From NCBI GenBank assembly GCA_934162205.1, contig CAKPIA010000009.1:3529-67528 (forward strand): a stretch of 64,000 bases of DNA, in the 5' to 3' direction. The notes below the pieces were generated by a model. That model was not told the origin of the DNA and ran no database searches. It saw only the letters and a program-made list of their open reading frames with translations. The position numbers and the translations under genes were made by a program. This DNA is from an uncultured Clostridia bacterium (lineage in GTDB: Bacteria; Bacillota; Clostridia; TANB77; CAG-508). Numbering within the stretch: position 1 is the first letter of the stretch; each line of letters opens with the position of its first letter. Positions 18,644-26,971 of this stretch are shown in pieces.

Positions 18644-20062
18644 TTATTTTTCACTTAATACTCTAGCTAACTGTACTCCTGAAACTGAGGCCATCATCAA
18701 CCCACGTGTTAATCCACAACCATCTCCAATTGCATATAATCCATTAATACTTGTTTCAAAATCTTTTGTCAATTCTACCTTGTTACTATAGAATTTGATT
18801 TCAGGTCCGTATAACAAGTTGTCTGGATTTGCAAATCCTGGTGCTACATTATTCATAAGCTCAATGAATTCCCAGATATCTTTATATATTCTGTATGGAA
18901 TAGCAAGTCCAATATCTCCGGCTTTCGCTGCTTTCAAGGTTGGAACTACTGAATTGTTTTCTAATTCTTCCTGCCATGTTCTTTTTCCTGATTTAAAATC
19001 AATCAGCCTCTGAACAATAATGTTGCCACCTGTTAAGGCATTAACATTTTTTGCAATATTTATTGCATAATCCATTGGGTTTATGTCCTCAAGATTGAGG
19101 GTTACCAATAATGCTAAATTAGTATTTTCACTCTTAGTATCTTTGCAAGAATGTCCATTTACTAATGTGATACCATCATTGTAAACTTCTGTTGTCACAA
19201 ATCCGCCTGGATTCTGGCAAAATGTTCTAACCTTGTCATTGAAAGGATTTGGTTTTCCAATTAATTTTCCTTCGTAGAGGTATTTGTTAATATCTTCCAT
19301 AACCTCATTTGGCAATTCATAACGAATTCCAATATCAATTGGCCCTGGATTGGTTCTAATATTATGCTTATTGCACATTCCAAGCATCCAGTTTGCACCA
19401 ACTCTTCCAACTGCTAAAACAACAATTGAGCAAAAAATACTTTTTTCTATTCCTTTGTAACTAAAAATTACTCCTTTGATCTTATTATCTTTAACAATAA
19501 GATCTGTGACCGTAGTTTCAAAAAGAATTGTGACACCTGCATCTTCCAAATATTTCTCAATCTTCAAATAAAGTTCATGAGATTTATCTGTTCCAAGATG
19601 TCTAATTGGAATATTTATTAATTCCAACCCTGTATTTTCTGCCTTTTTACGAATTTTAGCAATTTCCAATCTGTTTCCAACGCCTTCAAGTTCTTCTGTT
19701 GCACCAAAGTTAAGATAAATATCATCAGTGTAATCGATGAGTTTTTTTGTATCATCAACACCAATGTATTTATGTACATTTCCCCCTACATAAATATCAT
19801 CATCTTCCGGATTATACAAAGACAACTTTCCATCGGAAAATGCTCCTGCTCCTGAAAATCCACATGTGATATTACAACAAGGTTTACATTTGGTACATTT
19901 TCCTACTTCTGATTCTGGACAATTACGGTTTTCTACCCGTTTTCCCTGTTCAATAAGTAAGATTTTTTTGTTTGGATTTTTCTGCAACATTTCATATGCA
20001 AAAAATACACCTGCTGGACCTCCACCTACTACTACTACATCATAATTACCATTCTGCTCCAT
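18644..20062 (-). CDS. FAD-dependent dehydrogenase (COG2509-like), atypical composition
   Basis: This is a 472-residue flavoprotein. The dinucleotide-binding motif VVVGGGPAGVFFAYEML is at residues 10-26. A Cys cluster CTKCKPCCNITCG (about 56-68), possibly an iron-sulfur or structural metal site, precedes GFSGAGAFSDGKLSL. The C-terminal FAD motif is GLYAIGDGCGLTRGLMMAS. It belongs to the uncharacterised NAD(FAD)-utilising dehydrogenases; the substrate is unknown. Base composition and codon use (CTG, CAG, GCC, and a CGG at residue 42) are clearly more GC-rich than in neighbouring genes. It has its own strong promoter and terminator, so recent acquisition is likely. Confidence 0.88.
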   Translation of the reverse strand: MEQNGNYDVVVVGGGPAGVFFAYEMLQKNPNKKILLIEQGKRVENRNCPESEVGKCTKCKPCCNITCGFSGAGAFSDGKLSLYNPEDDDIYVGGNVHKYIGVDDTKKLIDYTDDIYLNFGATEELEGVGNRLEIAKIRKKAENTGLELINIPIRHLGTDKSHELYLKIEKYLEDAGVTILFETTVTDLIVKDNKIKGVIFSYKGIEKSIFCSIVVLAVGRVGANWMLGMCNKHNIRTNPGPIDIGIRYELPNEVMEDINKYLYEGKLIGKPNPFNDKVRTFCQNPGGFVTTEVYNDGITLVNGHSCKDTKSENTNLALLVTLNLEDINPMDYAINIAKNVNALTGGNIIVQRLIDFKSGKRTWQEELENNSVVPTLKAAKAGDIGLAIPYRIYKDIWEFIELMNNVAPGFANPDNLLYGPEIKFYSNKVELTKDFETSINGLYAIGDGCGLTRGLMMASVSGVQLARVLSEK

Positions 20063-20161
20063 ATTTTTTCCTCCTTGCTCATTATGACTTTATAGTTGTT
20101 AACTAGCTACCTATTAACATATAAATAAATATGTTAATAATTAAAATATAAGACATTGTCT

Positions 20162-20190
20162 ACTATATACTATTTTAAGCATTTTGTCAA
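20162..20190 (-). promoter_or_regulatory. Sigma-A promoter of the FAD dehydrogenase gene
   Basis: On the minus strand, TTGACA (20185-20190), a 17-nt spacer and TATAGT (20162-20167). A second TTGACA lies 11 nt further upstream. Between promoter and gene, an inverted repeat near 20113-20138 (ATTAACATAT arms) could be an operator. Confidence 0.7.
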
Positions 20191-20203
20191 TATTATGTCA
20201 ATT

Positions 20204-21349
20204 CTATTCGAATTCAATTATTTTTTCCCATGATAAATTTTCTTTTCCAAAATGTCCATAATTTGTTGTTAATTTATATATTGGTTTTTGTAAATCCAAA
20301 TAGTTGATTATTCCTCTTGGAGTTAAATCAAATTTTTCTTCTATTTTTTTAGAAATTTCTTCCTCTGGAATTTTTGCTGTTCCAAATGTCTCTACATATA
20401 TAGAAACTGGTTTTGCAACTCCTATAGCATATGAAAGTTGAATTTCACATTTATCTGCCATTCCATTTGCAACAACATTTTTAGCTATATGTCTTGCCAT
20501 ATATGAAGCAGATCTATCAACTTTTGTTGCATCTTTACCAGAAAATGCTCCTCCACCATGTCTAGAATAACCACCATATGTATCAACAATTATTTTTCTT
20601 CCAGTTAATCCACTATCACCTAAAGGTCCACCTATTACAAATCTTCCTGTTGGATTTATAAAGTATTTTGTATTTTCATCTAATAATTCGTTAGAAACTA
20701 CTTCATTAATAACTTTTTCTTTTATATCTTTTTTTAATACATCTAAATCAACATCTGAATTATGTTGGGTAGATACTACTATTGTATCAACTCTTACAGG
20801 TTTATTTCCTTCATATTCAACTGTTACTTGAACTTTTCCGTCTGGCCTTAAATAATTAATAATATTATTTTTTCTTACTTCTGTTAATCTTTTAGATAAT
20901 TTATGTGCTAAATAGATTGGCATAGGCATATATGTATCTGTTTCGTTACAAGCAAAACCGAACATTATTCCCTGGTCCCCTGCACCTTCTGAAATTACTT
21001 CTGTACCTGTTTTTGTTTCTAATGATTTATCAACGCCTAATGCTATATCAGGTGATTGTTTAGAAATATTAAGATGTATTTTGCAAGTTCTATAATCAAT
21101 ATCTGTATTTTCATTATCATAACCAACTTCTTTAATTGTATTTCTTACTATTTCTTCTATATCAATATTTGCAGTTGATGTAATTTCTCCTGTTACTAAA
21201 ATTTCTCCTTTTCCTGCAACTGTTTCACACGCTACTCTTGCATTTTTATCCTTTTCTAAATAACTATCTAATACACTATCTGATATATAATCACATAGTT
21301 TATCTGGATGTCCTTCTGTTACACTTTCTGATGTAAATAATTTTCTCAT
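20204..21349 (-). CDS. metK: S-adenosylmethionine synthetase
   Basis: MetK makes S-adenosylmethionine from methionine and ATP. The 381 residues carry SVTEGHPDKLCDYISDSVLD near the N-terminus, the ATP motif GAGDQGIMFGFA (about 121-132), and the P-loop-like GGGAFSGKDATKVDRS (about 264-279). Only 29 nt separate it from the small membrane gene upstream, so it is probably the distal gene of a transcript from recG. There is no room for a SAM riboswitch. Confidence 0.97.
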   Translation of the reverse strand: MRKLFTSESVTEGHPDKLCDYISDSVLDSYLEKDKNARVACETVAGKGEILVTGEITSTANIDIEEIVRNTIKEVGYDNENTDIDYRTCKIHLNISKQSPDIALGVDKSLETKTGTEVISEGAGDQGIMFGFACNETDTYMPMPIYLAHKLSKRLTEVRKNNIINYLRPDGKVQVTVEYEGNKPVRVDTIVVSTQHNSDVDLDVLKKDIKEKVINEVVSNELLDENTKYFINPTGRFVIGGPLGDSGLTGRKIIVDTYGGYSRHGGGAFSGKDATKVDRSASYMARHIAKNVVANGMADKCEIQLSYAIGVAKPVSIYVETFGTAKIPEEEISKKIEEKFDLTPRGIINYLDLQKPIYKLTTNYGHFGKENLSWEKIIEFE

Positions 21350-21378
21350 TTTTATTTTCCTTTCTATGCTATATTTAT

Positions 21379-21570
21379 TTATATATTAAAATACAATACT
21401 AATGCACCTATTATAGATATAATAAATCCTAGTATTTTTAATCCGCTTGTTGCTTCATTTTGATCTCCAAAACCAAAATTTTTCTTTGTTATTATACGAG
21501 CATCATATATTAATGTTACTCCTGCTAAAATTACTAATAAAGCTATAATTTTTATTATTATTTTTACCAT
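21379..21570 (-). CDS. Small two-helix membrane protein, 63 aa
   Basis: Two hydrophobic helices (IIIKIIALLVILAGVTLIYDA and LKILGFIISIIGALVLYFNI) flank a short polar loop, TKKNFGFGDQNEATSG. The protein is of a type common in Clostridia, with no known function. It lies between recG (17 nt) and metK (29 nt) on the same strand and is probably co-transcribed. Confidence 0.7.
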   Translation of the reverse strand: MVKIIIKIIALLVILAGVTLIYDARIITKKNFGFGDQNEATSGLKILGFIISIIGALVLYFNI

Positions 21571-21587
21571 ATTATCAACATCCTTTT

Positions 21588-23639
21588 TTATATTTCTATT
21601 CTTGATGTAAACTTTTCTTCTATTTGCTTTTTAAATAATTTGTTTTTTTCTAATTCTAATTTAGGATCTTCGTTTATTATTTGTAAAGCTTCTGCTTGTG
21701 CTATTTTTAGTGTTTTCATATCTTCAAATAAATTTGCTATTTTAAATTCTGGTAAACCATGTTGTTCTGTTCCAAAGAAATCTCCTGAGCCTCTTAATTC
21801 TAAGTCTTTCTCAGAAATTACAAATCCATCGTTTGTTTCACACATTACTTTCATTCTTTCTTTTGTGTTTTGTCCTTTTGTTTCGTACTTCAACACACAA
21901 TATGATTTGTACTCTCCTCTTCCAACTCTACCTCTTAATTGATGAAGTTGAGCTAGTCCAAATCTTTCTGCATTTTCTATAACCATTAAGTTTGCATTAG
22001 GCACATCTACACCAACTTCTATTACAGTTGTTGAAATTAATATATCAATTTCTCCATTTTTAAATTTATTCATTATTTCATCTTTTTCTTTTGCCTTCAT
22101 TTTTCCATGTAAGTATTCAACTCTATATTCTTTAAAAACATCTTCTTTATATTTTTCAGCTAATTTTGTAACAGAATTCAAATTAAGTTCTTCACTTTCT
22201 TCTACTAATGGACACACAATATATGCTTGTCTACCTTCATCTATTTGTTTCTTTATAAAATTAAAAACCCTTTGTTCCATTGCATCTGTTTTTGGTATAG
22301 CAAATGTATCTATTGGTTTTCTATTTGGTGGAAGCTCATCTATTATAGATATATCCAAATCACCATATAATATTAATGCCAATGTTCTTGGAATTGGCGT
22401 TGCTGTCATAACTAATACATCTGGATTTTTTCCTTTCTGAGCTATTGTTGTTCTTTGCTTTACTCCAAATCTATGTTGTTCATCTGTAACAACTAATCCT
22501 AAATTTTTAAATTCTACATTTTCTTCTAAAATTGCATGTGTTCCAATTAATATATCAATTTTACCATTTTTTAAATTTTGTAGAATTTCTTCTTTTTTCT
22601 TTTTAGTAATACTTGATACTAATAATTCACAATTAATATCAAATTTTTCTAATATATTTTTAAAATTTTGCAAATGCTGTGTTGCTAATATTGCTGTTGG
22701 TGCCATAATTGCTGCCTGATAACCACATTTTACTGCTTTATATGCAGAAATCATTGCAACTACTGTTTTTCCTGATCCAACATCACCTTGCAACAATCTA
22801 TTCATAGACTTTGAAGATTCCATATCTTTATCTATATCTTCCAAAACTCTTAATTGTGCATGTGTTAAATTAAATAGAAGAGAATTTATAACATCTGACA
22901 TTTTTGCATCTTTGCTAAATTGGATTCCATTATTATTAGCTATATAATTATTTTTTAAAGTTAATAAAGCTAATTGCATAGCTAATAACTCTTCAAAAAC
23001 TAATCTATTTCTTGCATTTTGAAAATCTAAAAAATCTTTTGGAAAATGTATATAATCTATTGCTTTATTTATTTCTATTAAACTGTATTTTTTTAATATA
23101 TATTCTGGTAAAGTCTCAAACAAACTATCATTTACTTCGGCTAAACCATTTTCTATAATCTTTCTTATTACATTTTGTGATAAATTATATGTAAGTGGAT
23201 ATATAGGGATTATTTTTCCTGTATTGTTATTTTTTCCTTCAATATCATACACAGGCGAAGTCATTTCATATCTTCCATTTTTTATGTGTATTTTTCCAAA
23301 AAAACTATATTTATTTCCAAGATGAAAATTTCTTTTCAAATAATCTTGATTAAACCATGTTATTAAGCAGCTTCCAGTCTCATCTTTTATTGTCAATCTC
23401 TGCATTGTTTTTCCTCTAATTCTTGTACTTACTAAATTAGTTGCAGAAATCCCTTCTATTAAAACTTCTTCTCCATCAAGACATTCACATATATTTTTTG
23501 GTTTACTTCTATCTTCATATGTTCTTGGATAATATGTTATTAAATCTTTTAATGTATTTATATTTAATTTATTTAAAAGTTTTACTCTATTAGGTCCTAC
23601 TCCTTTTATATATTTAACATCTTTATTTAAATCTACCAT
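21588..23639 (-). CDS. recG: ATP-dependent DNA helicase RecG
   Basis: RecG reverses stalled forks and branch-migrates Holliday junctions. I start at the ATG at 23639 (683 aa, MVDLNKDVKYIKGVG), with GGTGAG just upstream. A TTG four codons earlier is also possible. An N-terminal wedge/OB domain (GKIHIKNGRYEMTSPVY) is followed by helicase motifs: RLLQGDVGSGKTVVAM, VVTDEQHRFGVKQR, VMTATPIPRTLAL, ISTTVIEVGVDVPNA and QLRGRVGRG. It is a full-length family member. Confidence 0.96.
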   Translation of the reverse strand: MVDLNKDVKYIKGVGPNRVKLLNKLNINTLKDLITYYPRTYEDRSKPKNICECLDGEEVLIEGISATNLVSTRIRGKTMQRLTIKDETGSCLITWFNQDYLKRNFHLGNKYSFFGKIHIKNGRYEMTSPVYDIEGKNNNTGKIIPIYPLTYNLSQNVIRKIIENGLAEVNDSLFETLPEYILKKYSLIEINKAIDYIHFPKDFLDFQNARNRLVFEELLAMQLALLTLKNNYIANNNGIQFSKDAKMSDVINSLLFNLTHAQLRVLEDIDKDMESSKSMNRLLQGDVGSGKTVVAMISAYKAVKCGYQAAIMAPTAILATQHLQNFKNILEKFDINCELLVSSITKKKKEEILQNLKNGKIDILIGTHAILEENVEFKNLGLVVTDEQHRFGVKQRTTIAQKGKNPDVLVMTATPIPRTLALILYGDLDISIIDELPPNRKPIDTFAIPKTDAMEQRVFNFIKKQIDEGRQAYIVCPLVEESEELNLNSVTKLAEKYKEDVFKEYRVEYLHGKMKAKEKDEIMNKFKNGEIDILISTTVIEVGVDVPNANLMVIENAERFGLAQLHQLRGRVGRGEYKSYCVLKYETKGQNTKERMKVMCETNDGFVISEKDLELRGSGDFFGTEQHGLPEFKIANLFEDMKTLKIAQAEALQIINEDPKLELEKNKLFKKQIEEKFTSRIEI

Positions 23640-23655
23640 TAATCTCACCAATATT

Positions 23656-24363
23656 TTAAATTACTTTATATACTTTAAAATCTAGTCCATCTATACTAAC
23701 TAATTTAAACTCAATTCCTTCTATTGTTCCTTCTACAGCATCTTTTATTGAACTTGCATGTAAATGTCCATATAAACATTTTTTTACATTGTATTTTTTC
23801 ATTAAATTTACAAATTTTAATTCTTCATTATTATTTAATTTTTTGCTTATTATAGGTGGGTAGTGCATACAAACTATTATTTCTTTATCTTTACCGAATT
23901 TATTAATTCCATCTTCTAATGATAATTCTAACCTATTTAGTTCACGATTTATAAACTTTTCATCCTGAACTTCATCTGTAAGGCTCCATCCTCTAGCACC
24001 TGCTATTATATAGTCATTATATTCATAACTATTGTTATATAAAAAGTCAATATTTTCAAATCCTTGTTCTTTTATAAATTTTCTCATACTTGTAACAGTA
24101 CTCCACCAATAGTCATGATTTCCTTTTAATAATATCTTTTTTCCTGGTAGATTATTTATAAATTCAAAATCTTTATATGTATTTTCTAAGTATGTTTCCC
24201 ACGAAAAATCTCCTGGTAATAATACTAAATCATTATCAGTTATTTTTTCCATCCAATCTTTTTTTATTTTTTCTTCGTAACCAATCCAATTGTCTCCAAA
24301 TACATACATTGGTTTATTTATATTAAAAGACAAATGTAGGTCTGCTACTGCAAATATTGACAT
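23656..24363 (-). CDS. Calcineurin-like metallophosphoesterase
   Basis: This 235-residue phosphoesterase has the metal-binding motifs AVADLHLS (residues 5-12), LLPGDFSWE, LLKGNHDYWW and LYGHLHASS. The His of CMHYPP is a further ligand. The family (COG1768-type in Firmicutes) has unknown substrates. AAGGAG lies before the ATG. It is tightly packed between tsaD (19 nt) and recG, suggesting one transcript. Confidence 0.88.
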   Translation of the reverse strand: MSIFAVADLHLSFNINKPMYVFGDNWIGYEEKIKKDWMEKITDNDLVLLPGDFSWETYLENTYKDFEFINNLPGKKILLKGNHDYWWSTVTSMRKFIKEQGFENIDFLYNNSYEYNDYIIAGARGWSLTDEVQDEKFINRELNRLELSLEDGINKFGKDKEIIVCMHYPPIISKKLNNNEELKFVNLMKKYNVKKCLYGHLHASSIKDAVEGTIEGIEFKLVSIDGLDFKVYKVI

Positions 24364-24381
24364 TATTACTCCTTCTAATTT

Positions 24382-25369
24382 TTATAATTTTAAATTTGGT
24401 ACCGCATTTAAATCTAATTTATTTGTATTTCCAGCTATATAATTATAATACCCTGCACATGCAATCATTGCTGCATTATCTGTGCATAATTTTATATCTG
24501 GAGTAAATATTTTTATTCCATCTTTTTCTAATTTTAAAAATTCTTCTCTTATATAACTATTTGCTGAAACCCCTCCGCCTAAAGCTATTGTTTTTAAATT
24601 TATAGACTTTAATGCTTTTAAAGTATTTTCAATTAATGTTTCTGTTACTGTTTTTTCAAAACTTGCACATAAATCTTCTCTTTTAATATTAGGATTATTA
24701 TGGTTTAAATTAATAACTGCTGTTTTTATTCCACTAAAACTAAAATCTAAATTATCAAAATGTGTTTTAGGTAATTCTATTGTTGGATTACCTTGTTTTG
24801 CTAATTTATCAACTTTAGGTCCTCCTGGATATCCAAGTCCTACAACTCTTGCAACTTTATCAAAAGCCTCTCCTATTGCATCATCTCTTGTTTTTCCTAA
24901 TATTTCAAATTCTGTATAATCTTTAACATGAACTAATTGAGTATTACCACCAGATATTAAAAGACACAAAAATGGTGGTTTTAATTCTTTATGTGTTATA
25001 TAATTTGCAGCTATATGTCCTTGTATATGATTTACTCCTACTAATGGCTTGTTTATTGCAAAACTTAAGGCTTTTCCATAAGACAAACCAACTAATAAAG
25101 CACCAACTAATCCGTGGTCCATATGTTGCAGAAACAACATCTATATCATTAAAATTAATATTTGCTTCTTTTAGTGCTGTTTTTGTTACTCTAGAAATTG
25201 CTTCTATATGATTTCTAGATGCTATTTCTGGAACAACTCCTCCATATTTTTCATGTATTTTTATTTGTGAATCTATTACATTTGATAAAACTTCTCTACC
25301 ATTTTTTACAACTGCAACAGAAGTTTCATCACAGCTTGATTCTATTCCAAGTGTTATTATATCTTTCAT
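24382..25369 (-). CDS. tsaD: tRNA N6-threonylcarbamoyladenosine transferase TsaD, split by one extra base
   Basis: TsaD transfers threonylcarbamoyl to A37 of ANN-decoding tRNAs and is nearly universally essential. The frame from 25369 encodes the N-terminus (LGIESSCDETSVAVV, EIASRNHIEAI) and would stop at 24989 after 126 aa. The rest (VNHIQGHIAANYI metal motif, LLISGGNTQLV, SFSGIKTAV, ALGGGVSANSYI) is in the +1 frame to 24382. Skipping the C at 25114 joins them as ATYGP-GLVGALLVG, the canonical junction, giving 328 aa. All downstream motifs are intact, so the gene is not decaying. It shares the exact defect type with rel. Confidence 0.9.
25112..25117 (-). other. Frame-shift site in tsaD: CCA-C-GGA
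   Basis: On the minus strand, GGA CCA CGG ATT is the upstream frame and GGA CCA (C) GGA TTA is the restoring frame. The extra C (25114) makes an in-frame CGG directly before a conserved Gly codon, as in rel. Confidence 0.85.
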
Positions 25370-25381
25370 TTCATTTTCCTT

Positions 25382-26122
25382 TTATAATCCAAATATTTTC
25401 ATTCCTAATTTTAATAAAGAACTTCCTAAAAAGTTAATTGCTGGTGAAATAATTGTACCTGCTATTCCTGTAATCCATATTACTAAAAATACTATATAAA
25501 ATATATTTTCATTATTTGCAAACCATTGCTTAGCCTTATATGGTAAAAATATATTTATTATTTTTGATCCATCTAATGGAGGAAGTGGTATTAAATTAAA
25601 TACACCTAATCCTATATTTATAACTATTGTATAAGATATTAAACTTAATATAACCATTCCATATGTTGATAATAAAAATGCAGTTGATGCAAATTTATAT
25701 ATTGCACAATAAACTAATGTAAAAATAATAGCCAACACAAAATTCATTGCAGGACCTGCAAATGATACAATTGCATCTGCTTTTTCCATTGATATGTTTC
25801 TATTGTAATTTCTAGGATTAACTTCTACTGGTTTTCCCCAACCAAATCCTGCAAACAATAGTAATACACATCCAATTGGATCTAAATGTGCAAATGGATT
25901 TAAACTTAATCTTCCTTGCCTTCTTGGTGTATCATCTCCTAATTTATCTGCTGCAAAAGCATGGGCATATTCGTGAAATGTTATTGCAATTAATACTCCT
26001 GGTATTGTTAACAATAAAGAAAGCAATGCACCTTCTTGAGTTGTATATTGTATCAATGTAGATACAACCATTATCCCAAGTACAACATATAAAATTCTTT
26101 TATCAAATGAAAAATTAAACAT
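25382..26122 (-). CDS. Site-2 protease family (M50) membrane protein
   Basis: This is a polytopic membrane metalloprotease homologue of 246 residues. The zinc motif HEYAH is in the second helix (about residues 50-54, AITFHEYAHAFAAD). The second motif, NLIPLPPLDGSKI, supplies the Asp ligand. The soluble LGDDTPRRQGRLSLNPFAHLDPIG loop is typical of the small FtsH-independent YwhC/SpoIVFB-like subgroup found widely in Firmicutes. Substrate is unknown. AAGGAG precedes the ATG. The tsaD ATG follows 12 nt after its stop. Confidence 0.88.
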   Translation of the reverse strand: MFNFSFDKRILYVVLGIMVVSTLIQYTTQEGALLSLLLTIPGVLIAITFHEYAHAFAADKLGDDTPRRQGRLSLNPFAHLDPIGCVLLLFAGFGWGKPVEVNPRNYNRNISMEKADAIVSFAGPAMNFVLAIIFTLVYCAIYKFASTAFLLSTYGMVILSLISYTIVINIGLGVFNLIPLPPLDGSKIINIFLPYKAKQWFANNENIFYIVFLVIWITGIAGTIISPAINFLGSSLLKLGMKIFGL

Positions 26123-26206
26123 ATCTTTCTCCTTTTCCCCTATGGTCGTTATTATATAACATTAACAGCATAAAGTAAAGAATTGCAAGTAATTTATTCA
26201 CTTTAT

Positions 26207-26235
26207 TTGCTTTTTTATTTTTTTTGTTGTATAAT
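26207..26235 (+). promoter_or_regulatory. Sigma-A promoter of the 26290-26922 gene
   Basis: TTGCTT (26207-26212), a 17-nt spacer and TATAAT (26230-26235), located 54 nt before the start codon of the plus-strand gene. Confidence 0.65.
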
Positions 26236-26289
26236 GATTTTTGTTACACATTAACTTTGTCGTAAAAAGAAAGGGAGATTGGCAAAAAA

Positions 26290-26922
26290 ATGATTAAAAC
26301 AAAAAGAAAAAGGCAACGGGAAATTGACAAGTTATTGGCACATTGTACAATTGCTAATGGCAACCAAAAATTAAGAAATGAATTGTTATATATATTAAAA
26401 TATTATAACACAAGTTTCATTGATTTATTAGACCAAATTGGTGTTAAAATAAGTACTTTTAAAGAAAACAGTTTGTCTAATAAATTGGTTTTACCATTAC
26501 AATTAACTGGAGAAATAAGTAAGATGTATGTAGAGGATTCCAATCACAAAAAATTTGTAATGAACATAAGTACAAATTTAATCTACTTAAAAGAAAACAC
26601 TCCAGAGTTTGTTGGTCATTATATACTAAATATGAATAGTAATATGTTTGAAAAAATAGACGTTTACTATAAAAATGGTTGTATGTTTTCTTTAACAGAT
26701 GCATTTATTCAATTGCAAGCTTTTGGAGATAACATTACAATTATTTTAAACAACGACGATGAGCCAAATTCATTATTTCCGAATTTAGCACAACAATGTG
26801 TTAATGTTTTGAATAATTATACAACTTCAGCCAATTATGATTTGACTGAATTAGAAGAATTTTTAGCGGAAAATAATTTCTTCGACTGTACTATTATTCA
26901 TAAAAAGAAAGAATCAGCCTAA
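26290..26922 (+). CDS. Unrecognised 210-aa protein, single-gene insertion
   Basis: It begins at ATG 26290 with AAAGGGAGATT upstream. The N-terminus is very basic (KTKRKRQREIDK). The rest is a soluble mixed alpha/beta sequence with no signal, membrane segment or catalytic motif I recognise. The gene points against its neighbours and has its own promoter and a shared terminator. It uses CGG at residue 10, a codon missing from the typical genes here, although overall it is still AT-rich. It may be a lineage-specific or acquired gene. Confidence 0.65.
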   Translation: MIKTKRKRQREIDKLLAHCTIANGNQKLRNELLYILKYYNTSFIDLLDQIGVKISTFKENSLSNKLVLPLQLTGEISKMYVEDSNHKKFVMNISTNLIYLKENTPEFVGHYILNMNSNMFEKIDVYYKNGCMFSLTDAFIQLQAFGDNITIILNNDDEPNSLFPNLAQQCVNVLNNYTTSANYDLTELEEFLAENNFFDCTIIHKKKESA

Positions 26923-26936
26923 AACAAATACGGCAA

Positions 26937-26966
26937 AAAAGAAGAAAGCAAGTGCTTTCTTCTTTT
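26937..26966. terminator. Bidirectional terminator between 26290-26922 and lysS
   Basis: A perfect 14-bp stem (AAAAGAAGAAAGCA arms, 2-nt loop) has A- and T-runs on either side, serving the two convergent genes. Confidence 0.85.
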
Positions 26967-26971
26967 TCTTT

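Noticed and set aside
21350..21378. SAM riboswitch upstream of metK
   Set aside because: Only 29 nt separate metK from the preceding gene, too short for any SAM aptamer.
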